Source: Thermohalobaculum sp039513195
GTDB lineage: Bacteria; Pseudomonadota; Alphaproteobacteria; Rhodobacterales; Rhodobacteraceae
Direction of reading: 5' to 3'
Assembly: GCA_039513195.1 (NCBI GenBank)
Contig: JBCCRM010000002.1
Coordinates: 62,001 to 126,000, forward strand
DNA length: 64,000 bases
Within the stretch, counting starts at the first letter, position 1. Each line of letters opens with the position of its first letter. Positions 8,078-15,790 of this stretch are shown here, in pieces. The translations under genes were made by a program, and so were the position numbers. The notes under the pieces were generated by a model that was not told where the DNA came from, did not search any database, and saw only the letters and a program-made list of their open reading frames with translations.

Positions 8078-9118
8078 CTATGGGGCATGATCTGCGGTCT
8101 CGGCGATGCGGGCAAAGGCGTCGCAGAGCGCCTTCGCCCCCTCTGGCCCGACATCGAGATGGGTGACTATCCGGATCCGCCGCGTCCCGAAGACGCCGGT
8201 GCGGACGCCCGCGGCCTCCAGCCGGGCGACCACCGCCGCCGCGGTCGGGGCCGTGTCGGTAAGGTCCAGGATCACGATGTTGCTGTCCGCCGGCAGCACA
8301 CGGGCCACGATCGGCAGTTGCCAGAGGCGGCGCGCGATGTCGCGGGCGAGCGCATGGTCCTCGGCCAGCCGGTCGACATGGTGGTCGAGGGCATAGAGCC
8401 CCATGGCCGTCAGCATCCCGGATTGGCGGAGCGCACCGCCGATCCGCTGTTTCAACCGCCAGGCAGCCTGGATGAAATCGCGGTTCCCGGCCAGCACCGC
8501 CCCGACGGGACAGCCGAGCCCCTTCGACAGATCGATCCAGGCGCTGTCATAACCCTCCGCGTGGTCGCGGGCCGGCCGACCAGAGGCGACCACGGCGTTC
8601 ATCAGCCGGGCGCCGTCCATATGGGTGGCGAGGCCCGCGGCTTTCGCGACCTCGGCGCAGGCGGTCAGGCGCTCCACGGGCCAGACCGTGCCGCCGGAGA
8701 GATTGGCGGTTTGTTCGACCGACAGCAGCCGCGAGGCCGGCGCATAGCGCGAAGAGCCCCGAATCGCTCCGGCCACGTGATCGGGCGCCAGCATCCCCCG
8801 CTCCCCGTCGAGCGCTTGGATCATCACGCCCCACAGCGCCGCGGGACCGCCGCCTTCGGCCACGACGATGTGGCTCACGCGCTCGCAGATGACCTCGTCG
8901 CCGGGGCGGCAATGCACGCCGAGGGCGATTTCGTTGCACATGGTGCCGGAAGGGAGGAACACCGCCGCTTCCTTGCCGAGGAGATCCGCCACCCGCTCCT
9001 CGAGCGCGCGCGTGGTCGGGTCCTCGCCGCGCTGCTCGTCGCCGAGGGGTGCCGCGACCGACGCCTCCCGCATGCCCTGCGTCGGCAAGGTCTGGGTGTC
9101 GGAATAGAAGTTATGCAT
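8078..9118 (-). CDS. Low-specificity L-threonine aldolase family (PLP enzyme)
   Basis: A 346-residue fold-type I PLP enzyme beginning MHNFYSDTQTLPTQGMREA, the usual threonine-aldolase start. FLPSGTMCNEIAL is the phosphate-binding region, HMDGARLMNAVV carries the Asp that pairs with the pyridine nitrogen, and DLSKGLGCPVGAVLAG contains the Schiff-base Lys. It cleaves beta-hydroxy amino acids to glycine plus aldehyde; the physiological substrate may be a four-carbon hydroxy-amino acid given its place in a tetronate operon. It is the first gene of the minus-strand operon, with a repeat-filled gap upstream. Confidence 0.9.
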   Translation of the reverse strand: MHNFYSDTQTLPTQGMREASVAAPLGDEQRGEDPTTRALEERVADLLGKEAAVFLPSGTMCNEIALGVHCRPGDEVICERVSHIVVAEGGGPAALWGVMIQALDGERGMLAPDHVAGAIRGSSRYAPASRLLSVEQTANLSGGTVWPVERLTACAEVAKAAGLATHMDGARLMNAVVASGRPARDHAEGYDSAWIDLSKGLGCPVGAVLAGNRDFIQAAWRLKQRIGGALRQSGMLTAMGLYALDHHVDRLAEDHALARDIARRLWQLPIVARVLPADSNIVILDLTDTAPTAAAVVARLEAAGVRTGVFGTRRIRIVTHLDVGPEGAKALCDAFARIAETADHAP

Positions 9119-9474
9119 TGCCCCTCACCCTCCCCGCCGACGGGCCCGGCATCGGGTCAAGGGTCGCAGTCCCAGCTGCGACCGCGCTTGCGCGGCTCGC
9201 CCTTGACGCGCGGGCCGGACCGCCGACGGTGTTGCCACCGGCCGCCCCCGGCGGCCTTCCCCAGCAAACCGTCGGCGGGACCTGCCACCGGGCGACCGGC
9301 CCTGCCTGACTCTCCCGCCGTTCGGGCTGCGTCATCTCCCCGGCAACACTACCGGCCAGCCCTCGCCCGGCCGGACCCGGGCAGGCCCCGCCTGCCCGCT
9401 CGGCCACGGCGCCGGCGATCGGGGGCTCACCCCCCGTGAGGCGGCGCCGGCCCCGAGCACGCAATCCCTTCATC
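9119..9474. other. Gene-free interval filled by a structured repeat
   Basis: No credible coding frame is present. Most of the interval (9131-9440) is a minus-strand copy of the multi-hairpin repeat also found at 18291-18544 and 28836-29090. The promoter of the operon that starts with the threonine aldolase gene must lie here or further upstream, but I cannot point to it. Confidence 0.6.
9131..9440 (-). repeat. Multi-hairpin dispersed repeat, copy 1
   Basis: Read on the minus strand this copy contains, in order: a stem GGGGG/CCCCC (9421-9435), a stem GGGCAGG/CCTGCCC, a stem GGCCGCC/GGGCGGCC, and a long closing stem GTCAAGGG/CCCTTGAC that encloses two small hairpins (CGCGC-AA-GCGCG and GTCGCAG/CTGCGAC). 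The same order of stems occurs in the copies near 18.3 and 29.0 kb, with many base changes that preserve pairing. It is the most divergent copy and has longer spacers. Confidence 0.65.
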
Positions 9475-11259
9475 TCAGTGATTGTCCCGCGGCAAGGTCT
9501 CTGCCACACGGCGATAGCCGGTCGCGAACTCCAGGCAGCCGCCTTCCGCCAGCTGCCCGACATGACCGCGATAAAGCTCCTGCCACGGCGTCTGATGCGC
9601 AGGCACCGCCGGCCGCCAGCCCGCCCTGCGGGCCCGCCATTCCGCCTCCGGCACCAGCGCATCCAAGCGCCGCTTGGGAATGTCGAGCCGCACGCGGTCG
9701 CCGGTCTCCAGCAATGCCAACCCGCCCCCGACCGCGGCCTCCGGCGAGGCGTTCAGGATCGACGGGCTCTCCGACGTGCCGGACTGCCGACCGTCCCCGA
9801 CGGTCGGCAAATGCGCGATCCCTTCCTTCAGCAGCGCATCCGGGGGCTGCATATTCACCACCTCGGCGCTGCCGGGATAGCCGACCGGCCCGACGCCGCG
9901 GATGAACAGCATCGTCGCCGCGTCCACCGCCAGATCCGGATCGTTGATCCGCTCGTGATAGTCCTCCGGTCCCTCGAACACCACGGCCCGCGCCTCATGC
10001 ACCCCCTCCGATCCGGGGCGCGACAGGAACCGCGCCCGAAAATCCGCCGAGATCACCGAGGTCTTCATCAGTGCGCTGTCGAACAGGTTGCCGGAAAGGA
10101 CCAGGAACCCCGCCTCGTTTCGCAGCGGGTCGGCGACCGTCCGGATCACGTCGAGATCCACGCTCCGCCGGCCGGCCAAGACCTCGACCACCCGGCGCCC
10201 GGTGACCGTCACCGCATCGCCGTGCAACAACCCAGCCTCCAGCATTTCGCCCATCACCGCGGGCACGCCGCCGGCGCGCTCGAAAGCCTCGCCCAGATAC
10301 TTACCCGCCGGCTGCATGTTGAGGAGGAGCGGCAAGGCAAAGCCCTGTGCCTCCCAATCGGCGATGCCCAACGGGATCCCGGCATGGCGCGCAATCGCGG
10401 TGATATGCGGCGGCGCATTGGTCGAGCCGCCGATGGCGGTGTTGACCCGGATCGCGTTCTCGAAAGCCTGGCGCGTCAGGATCGCCGAAGGGCGCAGATC
10501 CTCCTCCACCAACCGGACCGCCCGCTTGCCGGTCTGATAGGCCATCTCCATCCGCGCCCGGAACGGTGCCGGGATCGATGCGCAGCCCGGCAGCATCATG
10601 CCGAGCGCCTCGGCCAGCGCATTCATCGTCGACGCGGTCCCCATGGTATTGCAATGGCCGAGCGATGGGGCCGAGGCACAGACCCGGGCCATGAACTCCT
10701 CGTAGTCGATCGCCCCTTCGGCCAGAAGGCGGCGGCTCTCCCACACCACGGTGCCGGAACCCGCCAGCTCGCCTTTCCACCAGCCGTCCAGCATCGGCCC
10801 GCCATTGAGGGCGATGGCCGGGATATCGACCGTCGCCGCCCCCATCAGCATCGCGGGTGTGGTCTTATCGCAGCCGGTGGTCAGCACTACCCCGTCGAGC
10901 GGGTAGCCATGCAGCACCTCCACCAGGCTCAGATAGGCGAGGTTGCGGTCCAGGGCCGCGGTCGGGCGCTTGCCGGTCTCCTGGATCGGATGCACCGGGA
11001 ACTCCACCGGCACGCCGCCGGCGTCGCGGATGCCGGCCTTTACCCGGTCGACCAGGAACACATGGATCTTGTTGCAAGGCGCCAGGTCCGATCCGGTTTG
11101 CGCAATGCCGATCAGCGGGCGGCCGGATTGCAGCTCCTCGCGCGTGTAGCCCTGGTTCTGATAGCGCTCGACATAAAGCGCTGTCATGCCTGGATTGTTG
11201 GGATTGTCGAACCATTCCTGGCTTCGCCACTGGCGATTGGCGCGGGTGTCCTTCGACAT
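9475..11259 (-). CDS. IlvD/Edd-family sugar-acid dehydratase (arabonate/xylonate type)
   Basis: A 594-residue member of the IlvD/Edd family of iron-sulfur dehydratases. Cluster-binding cysteines are visible in SDLAPCNK, LTTGCDKTTPA and LGHCNTMGTASTMN; GGSTNAPPH and GDGRQSGTSESPS are further family signatures. Length and the C-terminal extension fit the pentonate/hexonate dehydratase subgroup better than dihydroxyacid dehydratase IlvD. It would convert an aldonic acid to a 2-keto-3-deoxy acid. A palindromic operator (11314-11327) lies about 55 nt upstream of its ATG in a divergent promoter region. The exact sugar acid cannot be told from sequence. Confidence 0.9.
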   Translation of the reverse strand: MSKDTRANRQWRSQEWFDNPNNPGMTALYVERYQNQGYTREELQSGRPLIGIAQTGSDLAPCNKIHVFLVDRVKAGIRDAGGVPVEFPVHPIQETGKRPTAALDRNLAYLSLVEVLHGYPLDGVVLTTGCDKTTPAMLMGAATVDIPAIALNGGPMLDGWWKGELAGSGTVVWESRRLLAEGAIDYEEFMARVCASAPSLGHCNTMGTASTMNALAEALGMMLPGCASIPAPFRARMEMAYQTGKRAVRLVEEDLRPSAILTRQAFENAIRVNTAIGGSTNAPPHITAIARHAGIPLGIADWEAQGFALPLLLNMQPAGKYLGEAFERAGGVPAVMGEMLEAGLLHGDAVTVTGRRVVEVLAGRRSVDLDVIRTVADPLRNEAGFLVLSGNLFDSALMKTSVISADFRARFLSRPGSEGVHEARAVVFEGPEDYHERINDPDLAVDAATMLFIRGVGPVGYPGSAEVVNMQPPDALLKEGIAHLPTVGDGRQSGTSESPSILNASPEAAVGGGLALLETGDRVRLDIPKRRLDALVPEAEWRARRAGWRPAVPAHQTPWQELYRGHVGQLAEGGCLEFATGYRRVAETLPRDNH

Positions 11260-11313
11260 GGTTTCCTCTTGCAGAGCGCCAGGGCCAGTCTTGCCTTGGC
11301 CGATCCGGCGGAT

Positions 11314-11327
11314 TTAAATCGATTTAA
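11314..11327. promoter_or_regulatory. Palindromic operator, copy 1 (TTAAATCGATTTAA)
   Basis: A perfect 14-bp palindrome with a central CG lies between the divergent dehydratase (start 11259) and the coupled pair starting at 11413. The 12-bp core TAAATCGATTTA recurs at 17918-17929 and 21466-21477, also in divergent sugar-acid promoters. AT-rich half-sites around a CG centre suit a LacI-type repressor; that family assignment is inference, and no regulator gene of this kind is in the window. Confidence 0.75.
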
Positions 11328-11412
11328 CGATTGGGCCTTCGAGCGGTCAAGCGGTGCGGCAGGAACACACAGGCCGGAGGGGAAAGCGGTGCAAGCGGCG
11401 TTTTCGCGCGGG

Positions 11413-11925
11413 ATGTCGGTGCCCCGGCCGATTGCCAAGGCAATATCTGTGATGACGTCGCAGGGCGAGACAGCCTGGCCCACCGGCTGGGCGCCACGCA
11501 ATCTGGACCCTGCCGGCGGGGCGACCCGCGACGCGAAGCCGTTCACTGCCGGCGAGGCCGAGCAGGATGCCCCAACCATTGGCGTCGTCATCGGGAACGA
11601 GACGGACCGGCCCGTAGCGCTGTGGCTGGAGCCACTCTGCGATCGGGGCAAAGTCGCACCGGATCAGACCTCGACCTCTCGAGCCCCGATCATCGGCGGG
11701 CCGGGTGCAGATGCCGCGGGACCCGCCACCGTGTTCGACAGGCTGACAGCGAGACTCAAAGGCGGAGCCCGCGGCCCGGAGCCGGAGACGTCCATCGACG
11801 CGGACACGGAAGGCCGGACTTGGCTCAGGCTTTGGCTCGATCGGCGTCATGACCTGCCTGAGGGAGGGGCCGTGTGCCGCCCAATGCAGAGCGGCAAGAA
11901 CAACAGGAGCAAGGGGGGCGGATGA
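11413..11925 (+). CDS. Hypothetical protein translationally coupled to an SDR
   Basis: An open frame of 170 residues from ATG 11413. Its middle reads as a plausible folded segment (TIGVVIGNETDRPVALWLEP), and codon third positions are strongly GC-biased in this frame, as in real genes here. The stop overlaps the ATG of the downstream SDR as ATGA (11922-11925), the arrangement used repeatedly in this window for coupled genes. I recognise no named family. The start is uncertain; an ATG further downstream is possible. The frame also continues upstream as antisense to the dehydratase, so only the part after the promoter is proposed as coding. Confidence 0.45.
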   Translation: MSVPRPIAKAISVMTSQGETAWPTGWAPRNLDPAGGATRDAKPFTAGEAEQDAPTIGVVIGNETDRPVALWLEPLCDRGKVAPDQTSTSRAPIIGGPGADAAGPATVFDRLTARLKGGARGPEPETSIDADTEGRTWLRLWLDRRHDLPEGGAVCRPMQSGKNNRSKGGG

Positions 11926-12662
11926 ACCAGATCGATTTGCAGGGCCGGAAGGCCATCGTGACCGGTGGGGCTCAGGGGATCGGGCGCGCCGTGGCGGAGC
12001 GCTTCGTCGCCTCGGGGGCGATCGTCACGCTCTGGGATATGGATCGCGGCCTGGTCGAACAGACGGCAGAGGCGCTGGGGGCGAGCTTCGTTCAGGTCGA
12101 TCTAACGGATTGGGAAGCCGTGAGTTCCGCGACCGCGCGAACGCAAGCGGAGATGATGGGCGTCGATATCCTGGTCAACAATGCCGGGATCGCCGGGATG
12201 AACGCGACCGTGGCGGAGTATCCGGTAGCGGAATGGCGGCGCGTGGTGGCGACCGATCTCGACGGCGTCTTCCATTGCTGTAAGGCGGTGGTCCCCCTGA
12301 TGACCGAGGCGGGCTATGGTCGGATCGTCAATGTCGCCTCTATTGCCGGGAAGGAGGGCAACCCGAATGCCTGCGCCTATTCCGCGGCGAAGGCCGGGGT
12401 GATCGCCCTGACCAAGACGCTCGGCAAGGAGCTGGCAGGCCATGACATCGCGGTCAATTGCGTGACGCCTGCGGCCGCGCGGACGGCGATTTTCGATCAG
12501 ATGACCGAGCAACATATCGCCTTCATGCTTTCCAAAGTGCCGCGGGGTCGGTTCGTCGATGTGGCCGAGGTGGCATCGATGATCGCCTGGCTCGCGTCGG
12601 CCGAGAACAGCTTCACCACCGGGGGGGTGTTCGATCTCTCAGGCGGCCGGGCGACCTATTGA
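11922..12662 (+). CDS. SDR-family sugar-acid dehydrogenase
   Basis: A 246-residue classical SDR: VTGGAQGIG cofactor motif, LVNNAGIAG, and the catalytic region VASIAG with YSAAK. The protein starts MNQIDLQGRKAIV; a purine-rich stretch (GGAGCAAGGGGGG) precedes the ATG at 11922. It is followed by a KdgK-type kinase and is divergent from the sugar-acid dehydratase across a shared operator. This points to oxidation or reduction of an aldonate or keto-deoxy acid in the same pathway. Confidence 0.9.
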   Translation: MNQIDLQGRKAIVTGGAQGIGRAVAERFVASGAIVTLWDMDRGLVEQTAEALGASFVQVDLTDWEAVSSATARTQAEMMGVDILVNNAGIAGMNATVAEYPVAEWRRVVATDLDGVFHCCKAVVPLMTEAGYGRIVNVASIAGKEGNPNACAYSAAKAGVIALTKTLGKELAGHDIAVNCVTPAAARTAIFDQMTEQHIAFMLSKVPRGRFVDVAEVASMIAWLASAENSFTTGGVFDLSGGRATY

Positions 12663-12747
12663 CCGCGCGTCCCGGGCGCTCCCTGGCGACCATGGCGATT
12701 GCTGACGGGCCGGCCCCACCCACCCACCCCGCACCCGGGACGCGCGG
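12663..12747. repeat. Perfect 14-bp inverted repeat with C-rich (minus-strand G-quadruplex) loop
   Basis: CCGCGCGTCCCGGG at 12663-12676 pairs perfectly with 12734-12747. The 57-nt loop contains CCCCACCCACCCACCCC (12714-12730), whose complement is four G-runs separated by single T residues, a textbook G-quadruplex motif. It begins immediately after the stop codon of the SDR and ends 18 nt before the sugar-kinase ATG. A related hairpin lies after livF at 27756-27796. It may end or attenuate transcription. Confidence 0.7.
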
Positions 12748-12765
12748 ACCGCCAAGAGGGTCAGC

Positions 12766-13674
12766 ATGAGCGCACAGATCCTGTGCATCGGGGAATGCAT
12801 GGCGGAGCTGTCCGGGCCGGACGGCGCCCGGCGGCTCGGCTTTGGCGGGGACACGCTGAACACCGCAATGACCCTCGCGCATGTTTTGGGTCCGGGCCGG
12901 GTCGGCTACGTCACCCGCCTGGGCGACGACCCCTATTCCGAGGCGATGACGACAGCCTGGGACGGCACTGGCATCGATTGCAGCCTTGTGGAACGGGCGC
13001 CGGGGGAGACAGTCGGGCTCTATGCCATAGAAACCGATACCGCCGGCGAGCGCAGCTTCACCTATTGGCGAGAGGCAGCGCCGGCTCGCGGATTGTTCAC
13101 CGAAGGCTCTGTGGATGCGCGGGCGGCAGCAATTGCAGTCGCGGACGCGATCTATTTCAGCGGCATCACTTTGGCAATTCTGCCGGACGCCGGGCGGACA
13201 CGGTTGTTGGAGGCGGCCGCTTGGGCAAAGGCCCGCGGCGCGCTGGTTGCCGTCGATCCGAACCATCGGCCGCGGCTTTGGCAAATGACGGAGGCCGCCC
13301 GATGGATCGAAGCGGCCTATCGGTCCGCAAACCTGGTGCTGACGAGCGAGGCCGAAGAGCTGGCCCTCTTCGGGCCAGGCGATCCGGCGGCGCGGGCGAT
13401 GTCCTGGGGCGTCGAGACGGTTATCCTTAAAGCCGGAATGGGCGATGTGCGCGCCCAGAAGCGCGCTATGGCGCCATTCTCGCAAAGCCCAGCGCCCGTG
13501 GCACGAGTGCGAGACACGACGGGCGCAGGCGACGCCTTCAATGCCGGGGTTCTGGCAGCCCTGCTGTCGCAGCGAGACCTGCAGGCCGCGGTGGCCGAGG
13601 GGATCGCGCTGGGGCGTTTGGCAGTGCAGCATGCCGGCGCGATCCTTTCCGCCGAAGCGATCCGCCGGCGTTAG
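12766..13674 (+). CDS. kdgK: PfkB-family sugar kinase, probable 2-keto-3-deoxygluconate kinase
   Basis: A 302-residue ribokinase-fold protein. ILCIGECMAELSG at the N-terminus and GGDTLNTAMTLA are typical of KdgK; VAVDPNHRPRLW carries the family DxNxR motif, and DTTGAGDAFNAG near the C-terminus carries the anion hole and catalytic Asp. It should phosphorylate a 2-keto-3-deoxy aldonate, feeding the KDPG aldolase encoded at 46.8 kb. It follows the SDR, separated by a hairpin with a G-quadruplex-capable loop. Confidence 0.88.
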   Translation: MSAQILCIGECMAELSGPDGARRLGFGGDTLNTAMTLAHVLGPGRVGYVTRLGDDPYSEAMTTAWDGTGIDCSLVERAPGETVGLYAIETDTAGERSFTYWREAAPARGLFTEGSVDARAAAIAVADAIYFSGITLAILPDAGRTRLLEAAAWAKARGALVAVDPNHRPRLWQMTEAARWIEAAYRSANLVLTSEAEELALFGPGDPAARAMSWGVETVILKAGMGDVRAQKRAMAPFSQSPAPVARVRDTTGAGDAFNAGVLAALLSQRDLQAAVAEGIALGRLAVQHAGAILSAEAIRRR

Positions 13675-13784
13675 GGTAACGGCCAGACGAAAGCCCCGTG
13701 TTGGTCGCTCAACTCTTGTCGACGCAGCCAAACTCTCTCGCTTTGAGAAACCTGGGGCACGAGCCGGGACTTTCGCAGTCCGGC

Positions 13785-13889
13785 TAGACCGTTTTCCGAC
13801 CCGATGGCATCGGTTCTCGTGCTCTAAGATATTGTTTTGACGCATTTTCGCGACGCCAATCTGACTCAGATTGGCTGGAAAATGCTCTA
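13785..13889 (+). repeat. 105-nt MITE-like element, copy A
   Basis: The element runs from TAGACCGTTTTCC to GGAAAATGCTCTA, with imperfect terminal inverted repeats. The interior matches copy B (28648-28752) almost base for base, sharing GATATTGTTTTGACGCA and CGACGCCAATCT. Exactly 105 nt, like the other three copies. The insertion sequence at 13887-14734 lies at its right-hand CTAG. Confidence 0.85.
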
Positions 13890-14734
13890 GGCGGCGTCTT
13901 CATTTCGGGGATTCCCAATCGGGCAAGCTTCTGATTCAAGATCGAAAACGGAGGCGATCTTGAGCAGACGAACCCTGACGGACGCGCAGTGGTCGCGGAT
14001 CGAGCATCTTGTGCCCGGCAAGAAGGGCGACCGTGGCCGGACGGCGATGGACAACCGGCTCTTTGTCGACGCGATCCTCTGGCTTGCCCGTACGGCGGCA
14101 CCGTGGCGCGATCTGCCGCCCGAGTTCGGGAACTGGCAAACGGCCCACTGCCGGTTTCGACGCTGGACGCGGTCGGGGGTCTGGGAGAGTCTTTTCAACG
14201 CTTTGGCCGATGCGCCGGACTTCGAGTACGTGCTGATCGACGCCACGATCTCGAAGGTCCACGCCGACGCGGCGTCTCAAAAGGGGGGCCTGAGGCTCAC
14301 GCGATCGGCCGTTCCCGAGGCGGCCTGACCACCAAGATCCATGCCGCCGTCGATGCGCTCGGCCTGCCGGTGCGCTTCGCCATCACCCCGGGCCAGTACG
14401 GCGACTGTCCACAGGCGCGCGCCCTGATCGACGGGCTCCGGGGCGTCGGTCATGTCATCGCCGATGCCGCCTACGACGCCGACGATCTGCGCCGGTTCAT
14501 CGCCGACGACCTCGGTGCGACGGCGCAGATCAAACAGAACCCAACCCGCAGCAGCACCAAACCTATCGACTGGGCTCTCTACAAGGAACGCCACTTGGTC
14601 GAATGTTTCTTCAACCGCATCAAACGCTTCCGCAGGATCGCACTCCGCTGCGAGAAAACCATCTCCTCTTTCCGAGCCTTCGTCGCCCTCGCCTGTGCCA
14701 TGACCTGGCTCGCTTGAATGAAGACGCCGCCTAG
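13887..14734 (+). mobile_element. IS5-family (IS427-group) insertion sequence
   Basis: An element of about 848 bp bounded by perfect 18-bp inverted sequences, CTAGGCGGCGTCTTCATT at 13887-13904 and its complement at 14717-14734. The palindromic CTAG at each end is probably the target duplication, making the true ends GCGGCGTC. It carries a two-frame transposase with a slippery A4G6 run. The left end sits exactly on the right terminus of MITE copy A. Both inverted repeats and the DDE residues are intact, so it could still be active. Confidence 0.92.
13960..14717 (+). CDS. IS5/IS427-type DDE transposase expressed by -1 frameshift
   Basis: OrfA (TTG 13960 to 14328) begins MSRRTLTDAQWSRIEHLVP, the usual IS427-group N-terminus, and contains the first catalytic Asp in YVLIDATISKVHAD. 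At the AAAAGGGGGG run (14279-14288) a -1 shift joins it to the second frame, which continues PEAHAIGRSRGGLTTKIHA and contains the second Asp (IADAAYDADD) and the Glu in HLVECFFNRIKRFR. The fused product is about 252 residues. A GGAGG-like ribosome site precedes the TTG. The layout is the standard programmed frameshift of this group, so it should not be scored as a pseudogene. Confidence 0.88.
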
Positions 14735-14746
14735 CGTGGATAAGCC

Positions 14747-15790
14747 CTAGACCGTTAGGTATTGTCCGGTGTCGGCGCTTCGGTAGATCGCGTTCTGAAT
14801 AACCTGATTGCGGATGTAACGTTGGGCTTCCATCGGCGAGGCGCGTCCGGCCCACCAGTCATCGAGGATGGACCGATTGCAGAGATAGACGCAGTCGCCC
14901 CCGAAATGGCGGTCGCGCCAGTCGAAAGGCCGCTCGGTCTCGGCGGTCGCGCCAAAGGGCCGGTGCCAGACCCGCCCCGCGCCGTCGAGACGCAGGGTGG
15001 CCTCCGATCCCTCCACCCACATCTCCCCCATCGTCCGCCTGCGATTGGTAGCGGCGTGGTCGGAGAGGCGATTGCCATCGAACAGTCCGCGGGCGCCGCC
15101 GTCGAAATCGAAAAGGATCAGTCCGGCATCCTCACCCGCAATCGCCGGGTTTAGCCGCGCGAGCCGCGCGAAGACGCCGGTCACCTCGCCGAGCAGGTAG
15201 CGGAATGTGTCGACCCAGTGGATCGCTGTCTCATGCACCAGGAAGCGCGGCATGGTCTGGAAATAGGGCTGGCGGTCGAGATAGGCGTCTGGCCCCTGGC
15301 CATCGCCGGGACGCAGGCGGAAGGTCACCTGATAGGGCGTGCCGATCAGCCCGGCATCGAGCTGGCGCTTGATCTCGCCATTCCAGGGCTGGAAGCGGAT
15401 GTTTTCGTGCACGGCGAGACGGGTGCGGTGGCTCTCCGCCAGACGGATCGCCGCCTCGGCCCCCTCGAGCCCGCCGCAGAACGGTTTTTGGCAGATGATA
15501 TGCTCGACCTTCGGCGCGAGCGTCTCGATCAAGGTAAGATGCGCCTCCGGAGGGGCCGTGATGTCGACGAGATCGGGCGAGACGGCATCGGCCATCTCGG
15601 CCGCATCGGAGAAGACCGGAAGATCGGGCGCGCCGATCTCGGCGAGCGCCGTGGCGGCCCGGCCGGGATCCCGCTCGGCGAGGCCCACCAGCACGACATC
15701 GGGCATCCGGCTCCAGGCATCCAGATGGAAGCGGCCGAAATAGCCGGCACCGACCACGGCCACCCGGACCGGGGCGCCGAGGTCAGGCAT
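14747..15790 (-). CDS. Gfo/Idh/MocA-family oxidoreductase
   Basis: A 347-residue protein with an N-terminal Rossmann fold (VRVAVVGAGYFGRFHLDAW) and the family motif EKP modified to ICQKPFCGG, the Lys-Pro being the catalytic/cofactor pair. A C-terminal beta-sheet domain includes FLVHETAIHWVDTFRYLLG, where the conserved His is seen. It is the last gene of a three-gene minus-strand operon and overlaps the preceding dehydrogenase by 8 nt. It probably oxidises a sugar, inositol or sugar acid with NAD(P). Its stop lies 12 nt from the insertion sequence end, so the element just misses the gene. Confidence 0.9.
   Translation of the reverse strand: MPDLGAPVRVAVVGAGYFGRFHLDAWSRMPDVVLVGLAERDPGRAATALAEIGAPDLPVFSDAAEMADAVSPDLVDITAPPEAHLTLIETLAPKVEHIICQKPFCGGLEGAEAAIRLAESHRTRLAVHENIRFQPWNGEIKRQLDAGLIGTPYQVTFRLRPGDGQGPDAYLDRQPYFQTMPRFLVHETAIHWVDTFRYLLGEVTGVFARLARLNPAIAGEDAGLILFDFDGGARGLFDGNRLSDHAATNRRRTMGEMWVEGSEATLRLDGAGRVWHRPFGATAETERPFDWRDRHFGGDCVYLCNRSILDDWWAGRASPMEAQRYIRNQVIQNAIYRSADTGQYLTV

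Noticed and set aside
7817..9439. 540-codon plus-strand open frame
   Set aside because: Antisense to the hydrolase and threonine aldolase genes and to the repeat; no recognisable domain.
9436..11412. Long plus-strand open frame opposite the dehydratase
   Set aside because: It is antisense to a strongly supported IlvD/Edd gene and its translation is rich in Arg/His/Gln without family motifs. Only the part downstream of the operator (11413-11925) was kept, as a low-confidence gene.
13960..14717. Transposase scored as a frameshifted pseudogene
   Set aside because: The frame change is a -1 shift at an A4G6 slippery run, the normal expression mode of IS427-type elements, and all catalytic residues are present.
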